This document shows positions 41,554-48,916 of a stretch of DNA of 64,000 nucleotides, piece by piece. The notes under the pieces are model-generated. The model saw only the letters and a list, made by a program, of their open reading frames with translations, had not been told where the DNA came from and did no database searches. This DNA comes from VRUE01 sp963728835 (GTDB taxonomy: Bacteria; Actinomycetota; Thermoleophilia; Solirubrobacterales; 70-9), in NCBI GenBank assembly GCA_963728835.1, contig CAVSKZ010000002.1, positions 1,410,180 to 1,474,179 of the forward strand, in the 5' to 3' direction. The translations under genes and the position numbers were made by a program. The first letter of the stretch is position 1; the number at the start of each line of letters is the position of its first letter.

Positions 41554-41951
41554 GCACCAGGACGATCACAGTTGCCGGTGGCGGTCGCAGGACACCCGAG
41601 CGGGTTGAGGTTCCTGACCTGCCGATGCATCCGCCGACACCGGAATGCCCAAGCTGCGAGTCGCCTCGCCCTGAGCTTCACCCGGCAGTCCAGCACGGGG
41701 GCGAAGTGCAGCCCTGCAAGGACCCGTGGCACCGCTCCACCCGCCCCGGAATGGAAGCGTGGATGAAGTTGCCGGCCGAGGCTGAAGGGAGGCTCCGGTG
41801 GGGAGTAGCGCACATAACGCAGAGACCACGACGGTCCAGCTCCCCGTATGCCCAAAATGTCACCGCGTCGGAAAGATCCCGACCAACCACTTCGGCGGCA
41901 AAGACTGGTGCGCAGGGCCGATTGACAACGCCCACAAGCGCGTTCGAATGA
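41550..41951 (+). CDS. Cys/His motif protein (paralogue of the gene at 54197)
   Basis: GTG start in a GTGA overlap. Residues ~30-65 read CPSCESPRPELHPAVQ and CKDPWHRS, matching CPSCDSPHASRFPATA and CADEWHLT in the protein at 54197. The last ~50 codons overlap the next zinc-ribbon gene in another frame and look random, so the true end may be earlier. Confidence 0.45.
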   Translation: MSTRTITVAGGGRRTPERVEVPDLPMHPPTPECPSCESPRPELHPAVQHGGEVQPCKDPWHRSTRPGMEAWMKLPAEAEGRLRWGVAHITQRPRRSSSPYAQNVTASERSRPTTSAAKTGAQGRLTTPTSAFE

Positions 41952-41992
41952 AGCCCCGGACCTTCCAGCTGGTTGAGGAGGGATCGAAGTGA
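41798..41992 (+). CDS. small zinc-ribbon protein
   Basis: 64 residues from GTG 41798. LPVCPKCHRVGKIPTNHF, GGKDWCAGPIDN: one CxxC and a Cys-Ala pair, followed by KRVRMKPRTFQLV. Coupled to the next gene. Similar small ribbon proteins recur in the window; function unknown. Confidence 0.5.
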   Translation: MGSSAHNAETTTVQLPVCPKCHRVGKIPTNHFGGKDWCAGPIDNAHKRVRMKPRTFQLVEEGSK

Positions 41993-42270
41993 GCGTCCTC
42001 GCGACCCTCTTCGGGATCTCTCTCCTGGCCTGGGCGGCGATCGCCTCCGTCGCCTTCTCCATCGGTTTCCTTGCCCTGTGCGCATTGTTCAGCGCATCGA
42101 TTGCCGAGAAGAAACGTGAGGAATACCAGCGCAGGGCAAGCGAAGTAACCAGCAGCCCGGACCTTGACGATTGGCTAGCCGGGGAGGAGCTGTTGGATTT
42201 CCCCGAGCTTTGGCGCCAACCCGAGGGGGAGACGCACCTTGAGCAGCCTGACCTTCGGAGGGCCGCCTGA
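41989..42270 (+). CDS. small membrane protein
   Basis: 93 residues. A long N-terminal hydrophobic stretch (LFGISLLAWAAIASVAFSIG; LALCALFSASIA) followed by a charged cytoplasmic tail with PDLDDWLAGEELLDFPELW. Coupled on both sides. Not recognised. Confidence 0.5.
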   Translation: MSVLATLFGISLLAWAAIASVAFSIGFLALCALFSASIAEKKREEYQRRASEVTSSPDLDDWLAGEELLDFPELWRQPEGETHLEQPDLRRAA

Positions 42271-42548
42271 TGGATGTGACCAGTGAACGGCGACGTCGCC
42301 AAGAGGAGGCGTTGGCACAGATCGACCTCGGCCCGGGCATAGACGCCCAGGCAAGGGAAAGGGCCGAAGGCTGGATCTCAGAACTGGCCGAGCACGTAGG
42401 CAAGGCTGAGCTCCTACTCGCCACCCTGGGCGGGTTCTGCGACGGAGACCTCGCCGGCGCGATCGTCGGCTCGATGGGGATCAAGGCCGACGAGATCCGA
42501 GAGCAACTAGCGCCTCTACGTGAGGCGGTTAGGGGGATGGAGCGGTGA
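42270..42548 (+). CDS. small helical protein upstream of ERF
   Basis: 92 residues, helical (RRRQEEALAQIDLGPGID; LAEHVGKAELLLATLG; LAGAIVGSMGIKADEIRE). It is coupled to the ERF gene by four bases, so it may belong to the recombination set. Not recognised. Confidence 0.45.
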   Translation: MDVTSERRRRQEEALAQIDLGPGIDAQARERAEGWISELAEHVGKAELLLATLGGFCDGDLAGAIVGSMGIKADEIREQLAPLREAVRGMER

Positions 42549-43111
42549 GCGACAAACCGCGCACCCTTCGACGCAAGCTCTTCTTGGCCCGCAAGGCGGC
42601 AGAAGCCGTAGTAAAGCGAGGCGAGAACGAGTCGGGTGGCTACACCTACGCCCGCGCCGAGGACGTGCTCGAGGAGGCCGGCAAGCAGCTAGAGAAGCGG
42701 GGCATTCTAATCGTGCCGAGCATGCCCGAAGAGGAACTGCTGATGGGGAAGCAGGGCGTGCTCGCCAAGGCAGTCATCGAGTATGAGGTCAGCGACACCG
42801 AGGGCAGTGAATCGCTCAAGGTCCGCTGGGCTGGCACTGGGTACGACACCCCCGGCGACAAGGCGCTCTTCAAGGCGACCACCGGGACTACCAAGTACTT
42901 CCTTGCCCAGCTACTTGGGATCCCGTTCGGGACGGACCCTGAGGCAGAGGCCGGACACCCAGCCCCCAGCGAGGCAGACCTTCGCCGGGAGGAGCAGGAC
43001 CGGATAACCGAACAGCCCGACGAGGCCCCTGCGCTGAGGCCGGTACCAGAGACGGAGCTTCCCGAGCCGGATTGGGAGCAAGTGCGAGAGGCGGCGAGTG
43101 TCGATGGCTGA
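42545..43111 (+). CDS. erf: ERF-family single-strand annealing protein
   Basis: 188 residues. GYTYARAEDVLEEAGKQLE, the conserved strand AKAVIEYEVSDTEGSES, and the family hallmark GYDTPGDKALFKATTGTTKY ... LLGIPFGTDPEAE identify the ERF superfamily. It anneals complementary single strands in phage recombination and repair of ends. RusA at 32569 could resolve the products. Confidence 0.88.
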   Translation: MSDKPRTLRRKLFLARKAAEAVVKRGENESGGYTYARAEDVLEEAGKQLEKRGILIVPSMPEEELLMGKQGVLAKAVIEYEVSDTEGSESLKVRWAGTGYDTPGDKALFKATTGTTKYFLAQLLGIPFGTDPEAEAGHPAPSEADLRREEQDRITEQPDEAPALRPVPETELPEPDWEQVREAASVDG

Positions 43112-43862
43112 CAAGCCGGCGCCGCTAATGGACGTGCGTGAGGACGATCAGTTCCTCACCGACAAGCGCGACGTAGAAGCGGCTCTAGTCCATGCCCGAC
43201 GCTTCGGGACGGACAAGCCGATCAAGAACCACCAAGAAGCGGGCGACGTCACCGATGCCATTAAGGCCCTGAAGATCGTCATCGGTGAGGCAGAGGAGCA
43301 TCGCCTCGGGATAACGGCTCCCTACCGCGCAACCACCGACGCCGTCAACGGCCAGTACAGCGAGCTCCTCTCCCTACCTAAATCTGCGATCAAGGGCCTG
43401 GAGGCGAAGGCCCTCGCTTTCAAGCGGGCCGAGGACAAGCGGATCGCCGAAGAGCGACGCAGGGAGCAGGAACGACTAGATGCCGAGGCCGAAAAGAAGG
43501 CCGAGGAAGCACAGAAGGCTGCCGAACGTGCCAACGAGGAGCCAGAGAGCCCAGCATCTCAGAGGGCTGCGGCAGAGGCGCATCAGGCCGCAGCCGCTGC
43601 TGCAGTTGCAAAGCCGGCGCCGAGGAAAGACCCAAAGCAGCTTCGCGGCTCTTTCGCCGCACTTGGAAGCCAGGTCCACTATCGCTGGGAGGTAGTTGAC
43701 CTAACTGCCCTGCCGGACCCACACAAGACCTTCAACAAAAAGACCATCGACGCCGCTGTCAAAGGCGAGAAGGCGATGGCGAAGGCAGAGGAGCGCGACT
43801 TCAATCTTCAGCTAATCCCGGGCGTTCGGATCTGGACCGAGGAAAGCGGGGTGAGCCGCTGA
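43104..43862 (+). CDS. ERF-linked coiled-coil protein
   Basis: Start placed at ATG 43104; 252 residues. An N-terminal helical region (PIKNHQEAGDVTDAIKALK), a long charged coiled coil (EERRREQERLDAEAEKKAEE, residues ~113-170) and a C-terminal beta-rich domain (VHYRWEVVDLTALPDPHK ... GVRIWTEE). This type of protein often sits next to ERF-like recombinases in phages. It may be a structural partner; biochemistry is unknown. Confidence 0.55.
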   Translation: MADKPAPLMDVREDDQFLTDKRDVEAALVHARRFGTDKPIKNHQEAGDVTDAIKALKIVIGEAEEHRLGITAPYRATTDAVNGQYSELLSLPKSAIKGLEAKALAFKRAEDKRIAEERRREQERLDAEAEKKAEEAQKAAERANEEPESPASQRAAAEAHQAAAAAAVAKPAPRKDPKQLRGSFAALGSQVHYRWEVVDLTALPDPHKTFNKKTIDAAVKGEKAMAKAEERDFNLQLIPGVRIWTEESGVSR

Positions 43863-44299
43863 TGGTAACTCCACTTTTCCCAGCAGAGCGCGAGCTGAAG
43901 ATCACCCAGGCCCTTGTCCTGCTCAAGGAAGGCCTCGGACCCACAGAGGTGGGAAGGCGAGTCGGTGCCGCCAAGCAGACCATCGAAGAGTGGCGAAAGA
44001 GGTACTGGAAGCTGGTCTGCAAGCGCTGCGGCGAGGAAATGGCCAAGCCGCAGCCGACCGACATCTGCCCCTTCTGCGCCGGGGAGCTGCGAGAGAAGGC
44101 GATCGGCACTCTCATCGCTCACCGGGGTGGCGGCGACTTCGAGCTTGCCCAGCGCGCAAAGGCAATCAGCATCCTTCGAGACCTCGGCTACTCCCAGCAG
44201 GAGGCTCTACAGATACGAGCCCGTGTTGTTGACGGGCACTCAATAGAGGAGATCGTCGGGTGGCTTTGTGGTGAGGAGCGAGAGGCGGTGGCGGCGTGA
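43862..44299 (+). CDS. HTH and zinc-ribbon protein
   Basis: 145 residues. LGPTEVGRRVGAAKQTIEEW is a helix-turn-helix; CKRCGEEMAKP ... CPFCAGELR is a zinc ribbon; the rest is helical (LRDLGYSQQEALQIRARVV). A DNA-binding early protein located between recombination and initiation-type genes. Confidence 0.6.
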   Translation: MVTPLFPAERELKITQALVLLKEGLGPTEVGRRVGAAKQTIEEWRKRYWKLVCKRCGEEMAKPQPTDICPFCAGELREKAIGTLIAHRGGGDFELAQRAKAISILRDLGYSQQEALQIRARVVDGHSIEEIVGWLCGEEREAVAA

Positions 44300-44934
44300 C
44301 CCCCACCGCTTCGACCCACCCCATAGCCGACGTACGCGCCCTACAGGACGCCGCCAAGGCCAAGTGGTCATCGGTGGTCCGCGAGGCGATCCTCCGCGCT
44401 CTCCGTGAGCGAGGTGAGTTCCACGCCGACCACCTCGCACCCCTAGGAATCCCCGACCAGCACCGCAACATCATCGGCTCCCAGACGGCCAAGCTCGTCA
44501 ACCAGGGCTGGATGGTCGAGTGCGGCCGGCGGAAGTCTACCGTCCCCTCTCGCAACGGGGCGAAGTCAAACGTCTACAGGTTCACAGAACTCGGGCGAGA
44601 CAAGCTCGTCGGAGTGGGGGGAGGCGGTGCCATTAGTGGCCCTGTGTCCGCTTCCCCCCATTCGGGCGAGAGCGCCCCGGTCGGCGCTGGTGTTCCGTCA
44701 CCGCAAGGGGCGGAAGGGGCGAGTATCTGCGTCCCGAATCGCGCCAGCACCGACCTAGACGAGCGCCGCCAGGTCGACAACGGCAACGAGGCGCTCACTG
44801 CCTCTCTCCCTGCCGGAGTCGACTCGAGCGAGGGCTCCCCAGAGGCTAGCCGTGCACCTGCTGGGGAGCCCCGCCCGGAACCTGAACCTCTCTCGCTCCT
44901 ACCGGAGCCTGACCCGGAAGCGTGGGCGGCGTAG
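44296..44934 (+). CDS. winged-helix DNA-binding protein
   Basis: 212 residues. The N-terminal ~100 residues are a winged helix (WSSVVREAILRALRERGEFH; HRNIIGSQTAKLVNQG). The C-terminal half is a low-complexity Ser/Pro/Glu tail. Such proteins have been seen near phage replication genes, and this is the most likely candidate for a replication-linked DNA binder in the window. Evidence is position and fold only. Confidence 0.5.
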   Translation: MTPTASTHPIADVRALQDAAKAKWSSVVREAILRALRERGEFHADHLAPLGIPDQHRNIIGSQTAKLVNQGWMVECGRRKSTVPSRNGAKSNVYRFTELGRDKLVGVGGGGAISGPVSASPHSGESAPVGAGVPSPQGAEGASICVPNRASTDLDERRQVDNGNEALTASLPAGVDSSEGSPEASRAPAGEPRPEPEPLSLLPEPDPEAWAA

Positions 44935-45939
44935 ATGGCTGACCACGGAACAGCTATCGAGTGGACGCAGGCACCCGGCTACAAGGGGGAAACCTGGAAC
45001 CCCGTCACCGGCTGCGACCGCGTCTCTCCGGGCTGTGCTCACTGCTACGCGCTCGACCTGGCCGCTCGGCTCAAAGGTATGGGGCAGAAGCGCTACCAGC
45101 GCGACGGCGACCCGAAGACCAGCGGCCCTGGCTTCGGCCTGACCCTGCACCCCGACAAGCTCGAGGAACCGCTGCGCTGGCGCAAACCCCGGATGGTCTT
45201 CGTCAACTCCATGTCGGACCTCTTTCACGAGGCGATACCGGACCAGTTCATAGCTTCTGTCTTCTACATGATGGCGCGTGCTCCGCAGCACGTCTTCCAG
45301 GTTCTCACTAAGCGACCGGAGCGAATGGCGGAGTTGGTGCCTCGCATCTATGCACCGCAGGGAGAGCTACTGACCAACGCCTTGCTCAACAGCGCCAAGC
45401 GACCTGAGGCGATCCCACTGCGTAACGTCTGGCTCGGCGTCTCGATCGAGAACCGCCGCTTCGTACACCGCGCCGACCTCCTGCGGCAAACGCCGGCGGC
45501 GGTGCGGTTCATCTCGGCCGAGCCGCTGCTGGGGCAACTAGTCGTCCGCGAGTGGGCGTCTGCTGGTCCGCGTCTTCGAGCATTGGGATGCCTGCGCTGG
45601 GATGACGGCAAGAAGATCGACTCTCAGAACCCCGAGCTTGACCTCACCAACATCAACTGGCTGATCGTTGGCGGCGAGTCCGGCCCCAACCACCGCAGCA
45701 TCGACCCGCAGTGGGTGCGCGACCTGCGGGACGCCTGCCACGTCGATGATCGTGAGGGCTGCTACTGCACCGGCCCGGACGCGCACACCGACCACTGCCA
45801 CGGCCAATGTCAGACCGCCTTCTTCTTCAAGCAGTGGGGCGGTCACACCCCGAAGGCCGGCGGACGAGAGCTAGACGGCCGTACATGGAGCGAGTGGCCC
45901 ACAGTCCTGCAAGCAACCCCTCACTCCGAGGCGGCGTAA
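44935..45939 (+). CDS. DUF5131 (phage Gp37/Gp68) family protein
   Basis: 334 residues. AIEWTQAPGYKGETWNPVTG, CDRVSPGCAHCYA (three-Cys radical-SAM-like cluster, residues ~25-37), FVNSMSDLFHEAIPDQF, VLTKRPERM, NVWLGVSIENRRF, FISAEPLLGQL, WLIVGGESGP and FFFKQWGG are the family hallmarks. The enzyme activity is unknown. It is placed between replication-type genes and DUF1376. Confidence 0.88.
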   Translation: MADHGTAIEWTQAPGYKGETWNPVTGCDRVSPGCAHCYALDLAARLKGMGQKRYQRDGDPKTSGPGFGLTLHPDKLEEPLRWRKPRMVFVNSMSDLFHEAIPDQFIASVFYMMARAPQHVFQVLTKRPERMAELVPRIYAPQGELLTNALLNSAKRPEAIPLRNVWLGVSIENRRFVHRADLLRQTPAAVRFISAEPLLGQLVVREWASAGPRLRALGCLRWDDGKKIDSQNPELDLTNINWLIVGGESGPNHRSIDPQWVRDLRDACHVDDREGCYCTGPDAHTDHCHGQCQTAFFFKQWGGHTPKAGGRELDGRTWSEWPTVLQATPHSEAA

Positions 45940-45975
45940 GTGCCGTGGTCCCTCGCACACAGGACGGGCAGGTAG

Positions 45976-46311
45976 ATGGAGAAGCCGCCAGCCTTCCAGT
46001 TCTACCCGAAGGACTACATCGTCTCGACGCGGACGATCCCCGTCGAGGCACGGGGAGTCCACATCGACTTGCTCTCCTATGCATGGGTCGAGGAGGGCTT
46101 GCCCGCCGACCTGGAGGGCCTGCACACCTTCATCGGCCTGAGCAAGCGGAAGTTCACAACGCTCTGGGACACGCACCTTGCCCACCGCTGGGAGAGCGAC
46201 GGCAACGGCAAGCTGGTCAACCCGCGTCAGGAGAAAGAGCGCGAGAAGCAGCGACGCTGGCGCGAGAAGTCGGCCAAGGGCGGCAAGGCCAAGAAGGGGA
46301 AAAGGTCGTGA
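45976..46311 (+). CDS. DUF1376 family protein
   Basis: 111 residues. The start FQFYPKDYIVSTRTIPVEAR, then GVHIDLLSYAWVEEGLPAD and WDTHLAHRWESDGNGKLVNP are the DUF1376 domain. Phages use this domain at the front of replication/helicase-loader proteins. Here it ends early, with a Lys-rich tail. The next frame (46308) may carry a remnant of the longer version. Confidence 0.75.
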   Translation: MEKPPAFQFYPKDYIVSTRTIPVEARGVHIDLLSYAWVEEGLPADLEGLHTFIGLSKRKFTTLWDTHLAHRWESDGNGKLVNPRQEKEREKQRRWREKSAKGGKAKKGKRS

Positions 46312-46454
46312 AACCACCCTTCAACCACCCTTCAACCACCCTTGAAGCAACACACGGTAAGGGTCGTTCCAGTTTGCTTCAAGCCTTCAGTTTGCTGTTT
46401 GCAGTTCGCATAGAACTACCCCCCCTGGCCCCCCCAAAGGGGGGGCACCGATGA
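46308..46454 (+). CDS. 48-residue continuation of the DUF1376 gene
   Basis: GTG start in a GTGA overlap. The product starts KPPFNHPSTTLEATHGKG and ends in a Pro-rich stretch. Longer DUF1376 proteins often have such a linker, so it may be a detached piece of that gene. The repeat 46311-46343 lies inside it. Confidence 0.35.
   Translation: MKPPFNHPSTTLEATHGKGRSSLLQAFSLLFAVRIELPPLAPPKGGHR
46311..46343 (+). repeat. 11-bp tandem repeat, three copies
   Basis: AAACCACCCTT followed by CAACCACCCTT twice. Exact spacing of 11 bases. Its position just after a replication-type gene makes an origin or control-site role possible, but there is no AT-rich element beside it. Confidence 0.7.
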
Positions 46455-46741
46455 CCTCCCTCGACGCGAAGAGGAAGGAACGCGCCCGCAACGGCTCTCG
46501 CCGCAAGCGCGACCTCGAAGCCGCACAGCCCGACCGACCCGACTGGGACGCCTACGTAGCCGAACACTTTCCCGGCGAGGTCTACAGCAGCGCTCGGGCC
46601 GCAGCGGAAATGGTCTACATGGCCAAGCGCCCCGCCGAGCGGGCCCTGCCCGACCCCGAGAAGGTCCGCGCCTACATGCAGTCCAGAGGATGGCTGCGCG
46701 AGCAACTGGAGACGGTTGAGGGCGGAGAGCCGGTCTCGTGA
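46451..46741 (+). CDS. small helical phage protein
   Basis: 96 residues. LDAKRKERARNGSRRKRDLE, YSSARAAAEMVYMAKRPAE, then LPDPEKVRAYMQSRGW. It lies before a mIHF-like gene and is coupled to it by four bases. Not recognised. Confidence 0.45.
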   Translation: MTSLDAKRKERARNGSRRKRDLEAAQPDRPDWDAYVAEHFPGEVYSSARAAAEMVYMAKRPAERALPDPEKVRAYMQSRGWLREQLETVEGGEPVS

Positions 46742-47127
46742 GCACCCAGCTAGCAGAGGCCACCCGCCGTGGAGTCGAGGTCCGCACCCAGCGGGCTCAG
46801 GTCAAACGGGAAATCAAAGCCGGCGAGGCACGCATCTCGGAGATCCTCATCGAGACCGCTGGCGGTGTCCCCACCTGGCTGGAGAACTTCGGCATCGCTG
46901 AGTTCCTAGACGCCATGCACGGCGTCAGCTTCAAGATGGGCGAGGGGCTCTGCGAGTCCCTCGGTATCCCCCCACTGAAACCCGTGGGCAAGATGACTTA
47001 CCGACAGCGAGTGGAGGTGGCTCGGCATCTGGCGGAGTGGGAGGAGACGGCGGTGCCTTCGGGTGGGAAGCGGGCTGTCCTCGGGCGCATCCCCACCAAG
47101 CACCGTTGGGTCGGGAGGGCGGCATGA
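46738..47127 (+). CDS. actinobacterial integration host factor-like (mIHF-like) protein
   Basis: 129 residues. It resembles actinobacterial mIHF in layout: RTQRAQVKREIKAGEARISE, then IAEFLDAMHGVSFKMGEGLC, then ESLGIPPLKPVGKMTYRQR. The last two are the helix-two-turn-helix and wing region. mIHF bends DNA and is needed for phage L5 integration. Phage copies of this fold are less often reported. The match is by pattern, not by alignment. Confidence 0.55.
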   Translation: MSTQLAEATRRGVEVRTQRAQVKREIKAGEARISEILIETAGGVPTWLENFGIAEFLDAMHGVSFKMGEGLCESLGIPPLKPVGKMTYRQRVEVARHLAEWEETAVPSGGKRAVLGRIPTKHRWVGRAA

Positions 47128-47684
47128 AATTCAGCTGCCCCCACGGCTGCGAGCGCGAGCAGCCCAAGAGCAAGGGCCACCCCGGCTCCTGCGAGGCCCA
47201 CGGGGAGACCTTCGTCTACGAGAAGGCCCTGAAGCGGGAGGCGCCGATCCGCCGGGTCTCAGAGCGGCGCGCCCCTAAAGCCCGCCGGCGCGGGTCGACG
47301 CTGAGACGAGGCAAGGGCTTCGCCGCCTCCCCGGCCCAGCGCGAGAAGGTTCGCGGGCTCCCCTGCATCTTCTGTGGGCGGGAGGAAAGCGAATACCTGG
47401 CGAACGACCCGATGCACATCTGGCCGCGGGGCAAAGGTGGCTGCGACCACGAACTTTGCGTCGTCCCGGGCTGCCGCGAAGCGAACGGCGAAGGGTGCCA
47501 TCGACTCTTCGACGAAGGCAAGCTAGACATCCTGCCAGCGCTCATCGACCGCGGCTACCAGGCCGAGATGGCCCACCCGATCGCAGAGCACGGCGTCTCA
47601 CCCACCTTGCTTCTTGAGCGGTTGACGGGTCAGAGATGGCAGCCCGTAGAGGCCTCCGAGGTGGTGAGCGCCCGTGCCAGTTAA
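47124..47684 (+). CDS. HNH-type nuclease
   Basis: 186 residues from ATG 47124. A zinc-binding start (FSCPHGCEREQPKSKGHPGS), a basic linker, then an HNH-like core: LPCIFCGREESEYLANDPMH, IWPRGKGGCDHELCVVPGC and GCHRLFDEGKLDI. The H in DPMHIWPRG with the closing CHRLFDEG is the usual active site of phage HNH proteins of this kind. It lies just before a zinc-ribbon gene. Confidence 0.7.
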   Translation: MKFSCPHGCEREQPKSKGHPGSCEAHGETFVYEKALKREAPIRRVSERRAPKARRRGSTLRRGKGFAASPAQREKVRGLPCIFCGREESEYLANDPMHIWPRGKGGCDHELCVVPGCREANGEGCHRLFDEGKLDILPALIDRGYQAEMAHPIAEHGVSPTLLLERLTGQRWQPVEASEVVSARAS

Positions 47685-47847
47685 AGACGGCCCGAACTGC
47701 CCCGGATGTGGCCTCGCGAACTACGAGGGCCTCTGTCCCCATTGCTGCGGGGACCAGGACGCCTACGAGCACGAGCTTGTACCGCCATTTGAAACCACGC
47801 AACCCAACCAGGCGGCTATAGGGCTGCCCGAAAGGAGCAGCGCATGA
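47674..47847 (+). CDS. small zinc-ribbon protein
   Basis: 57 residues from GTG 47674. NCPGCGLANYEGLCPHCC is a compact zinc ribbon, followed by an acidic tail (GDQDAYEHELVPPFE). Overlaps the HNH gene by 11 bases and the next gene by four. Confidence 0.55.
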   Translation: MPVKDGPNCPGCGLANYEGLCPHCCGDQDAYEHELVPPFETTQPNQAAIGLPERSSA

Positions 47848-48713
47848 CGACAGCAACGAAGGAGCTACTCGCCTACCACGGCGACCCAGACTGCAAGGAG
47901 AAGACCCTCGCTGCCGCTCGCTGGCACCGGGAGCAGGGCACCTTGGTCAAGGACGTCTACTACGAGGGCGACGGGAAGAAAGCCTGCGCAGTCGGGTGCC
48001 TGACCAAGAACCCGAGCGGGGGCCACAGCGAATACCCCGAGCTGTTCGGCATCCCCGAGTGGATGGCCTACTTGGAGGAGAAGGTCTTCATCGCGTTGCC
48101 CGACGAGAAGGCAATGCTGTGGCCGGAGCGCTTCCTTGGCGCCATCCCAGTTGGAGCCGACTTCGATGGCTTGGCGGACCGACTCGCGATACGTCGGCTG
48201 AAGGAGGAGTGCCTTCCGCTGAGCGGTCGCTGGCCCGAGTCAATCCGAGCTGAGGTGGTCGCCTCAATCGAGCAGACCATCGCTGCGCTTGAAGGAAAAG
48301 GCGACCGCGAAGCGGCGGAGTCGGCGGCGTGGTCGGCGCGGTCGGCGGCGTGGTCGGCGCGGTCGGCGGCGTGGTCGGCGTGGTCGGCGCGGTCGGCGGC
48401 GTGGTCGGCGGAGTCGGCGTGGTCGGCGGAGTCGGCGCGGTCGGCGGCGTGGTCGGCGCGGTCGGCGGCGTGGTCGGCGGAGTCGGCGTGGTCGGCGGCG
48501 GAGTCGGCGTGGTCGGCGGCGGAGTCGGCGGCGTGGTCGGCGCGGTCGGCGGCGTGGTCGGCGCGGTCGGCGGCGTGGTCGGCGGCGTGGTCGGCGGCGT
48601 GGTCGGCGCGGTCGGCGGCGGAGTCGGCGGCGTGGTCGGCCTTTGAACGTGAGGCTGACCGCCTCATTGCCGAGTTGGAGCAGCTGCCCGTTCGGGAGGC
48701 CGCAGCCGCGTGA
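47844..48713 (+). CDS. protein with Ala/Trp/Ser repeat region
   Basis: 289 residues. The first ~150 residues are an ordered domain (ELLAYHGDPDCKEKTLAAAR; WHREQGTLVKDVYYEG; ACAVGCLTK; FLGAIPVGADFDGLADRL). Residues ~158-266 are built only of S/A/W with E or R (SAAWSAR, SAAWSAE). The last ~20 residues form a helix (ADRLIAELEQLPVR). A similar family of phage proteins has AAWAAAW-type repeats; their role is unknown. Confidence 0.6.
   Translation: MTTATKELLAYHGDPDCKEKTLAAARWHREQGTLVKDVYYEGDGKKACAVGCLTKNPSGGHSEYPELFGIPEWMAYLEEKVFIALPDEKAMLWPERFLGAIPVGADFDGLADRLAIRRLKEECLPLSGRWPESIRAEVVASIEQTIAALEGKGDREAAESAAWSARSAAWSARSAAWSAWSARSAAWSAESAWSAESARSAAWSARSAAWSAESAWSAAESAWSAAESAAWSARSAAWSARSAAWSAAWSAAWSARSAAESAAWSAFEREADRLIAELEQLPVREAAAA
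48315..48642 (+). repeat. low-complexity tandem repeat array (GTCGGCG-based)
   Basis: About 330 bases assembled from TCGGCG-containing units of 9 and 12 bases (TCGGCGGCGTGG, TCGGCGCGG, TCGGCGGAG), all in frame, coding Ser-Ala plus Trp, Arg or Glu. Unit order is irregular, as expected of slippage. It makes long but false open frames on all strands. Confidence 0.85.
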
Positions 48714-48916
48714 CCCACAACGCCCTACAAGCAGAGCGAGCCCGTCGCAGCAACCTCGCGGTCTCACAAGACCAGCGCCGAGAGCTAAAGAGGCTGTCCC
48801 TCAAAACCGGGATCGAGATGCCCCACGTCTACTCGATGGCCGAAGCGACCCAGGCCATCGACCAGATCAAGGCGATGTCCGGTGAGCAGCCGCAGTTGGA
48901 GGGGTTCGGTCGGTGA
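48710..48916 (+). CDS. DUF3072-like small protein
   Basis: 68 residues from GTG 48710. DQRRELKRLSLKTGIEMPHV, SMAEATQAIDQIKAM is close to the DUF3072 pattern (helix, short loop, SM/LTKAEAS-type helix). Such small proteins occur widely in phages and actinobacteria; function unknown. Confidence 0.55.
   Translation: MTHNALQAERARRSNLAVSQDQRRELKRLSLKTGIEMPHVYSMAEATQAIDQIKAMSGEQPQLEGFGR

Noticed and set aside
48068..48767. Long minus-strand frames of ADHAADRAD and RRRPRRPRR type
   Set aside because: They are produced by the GTCGGCG repeat array. The plus-strand protein with ordered ends on both sides explains the region.
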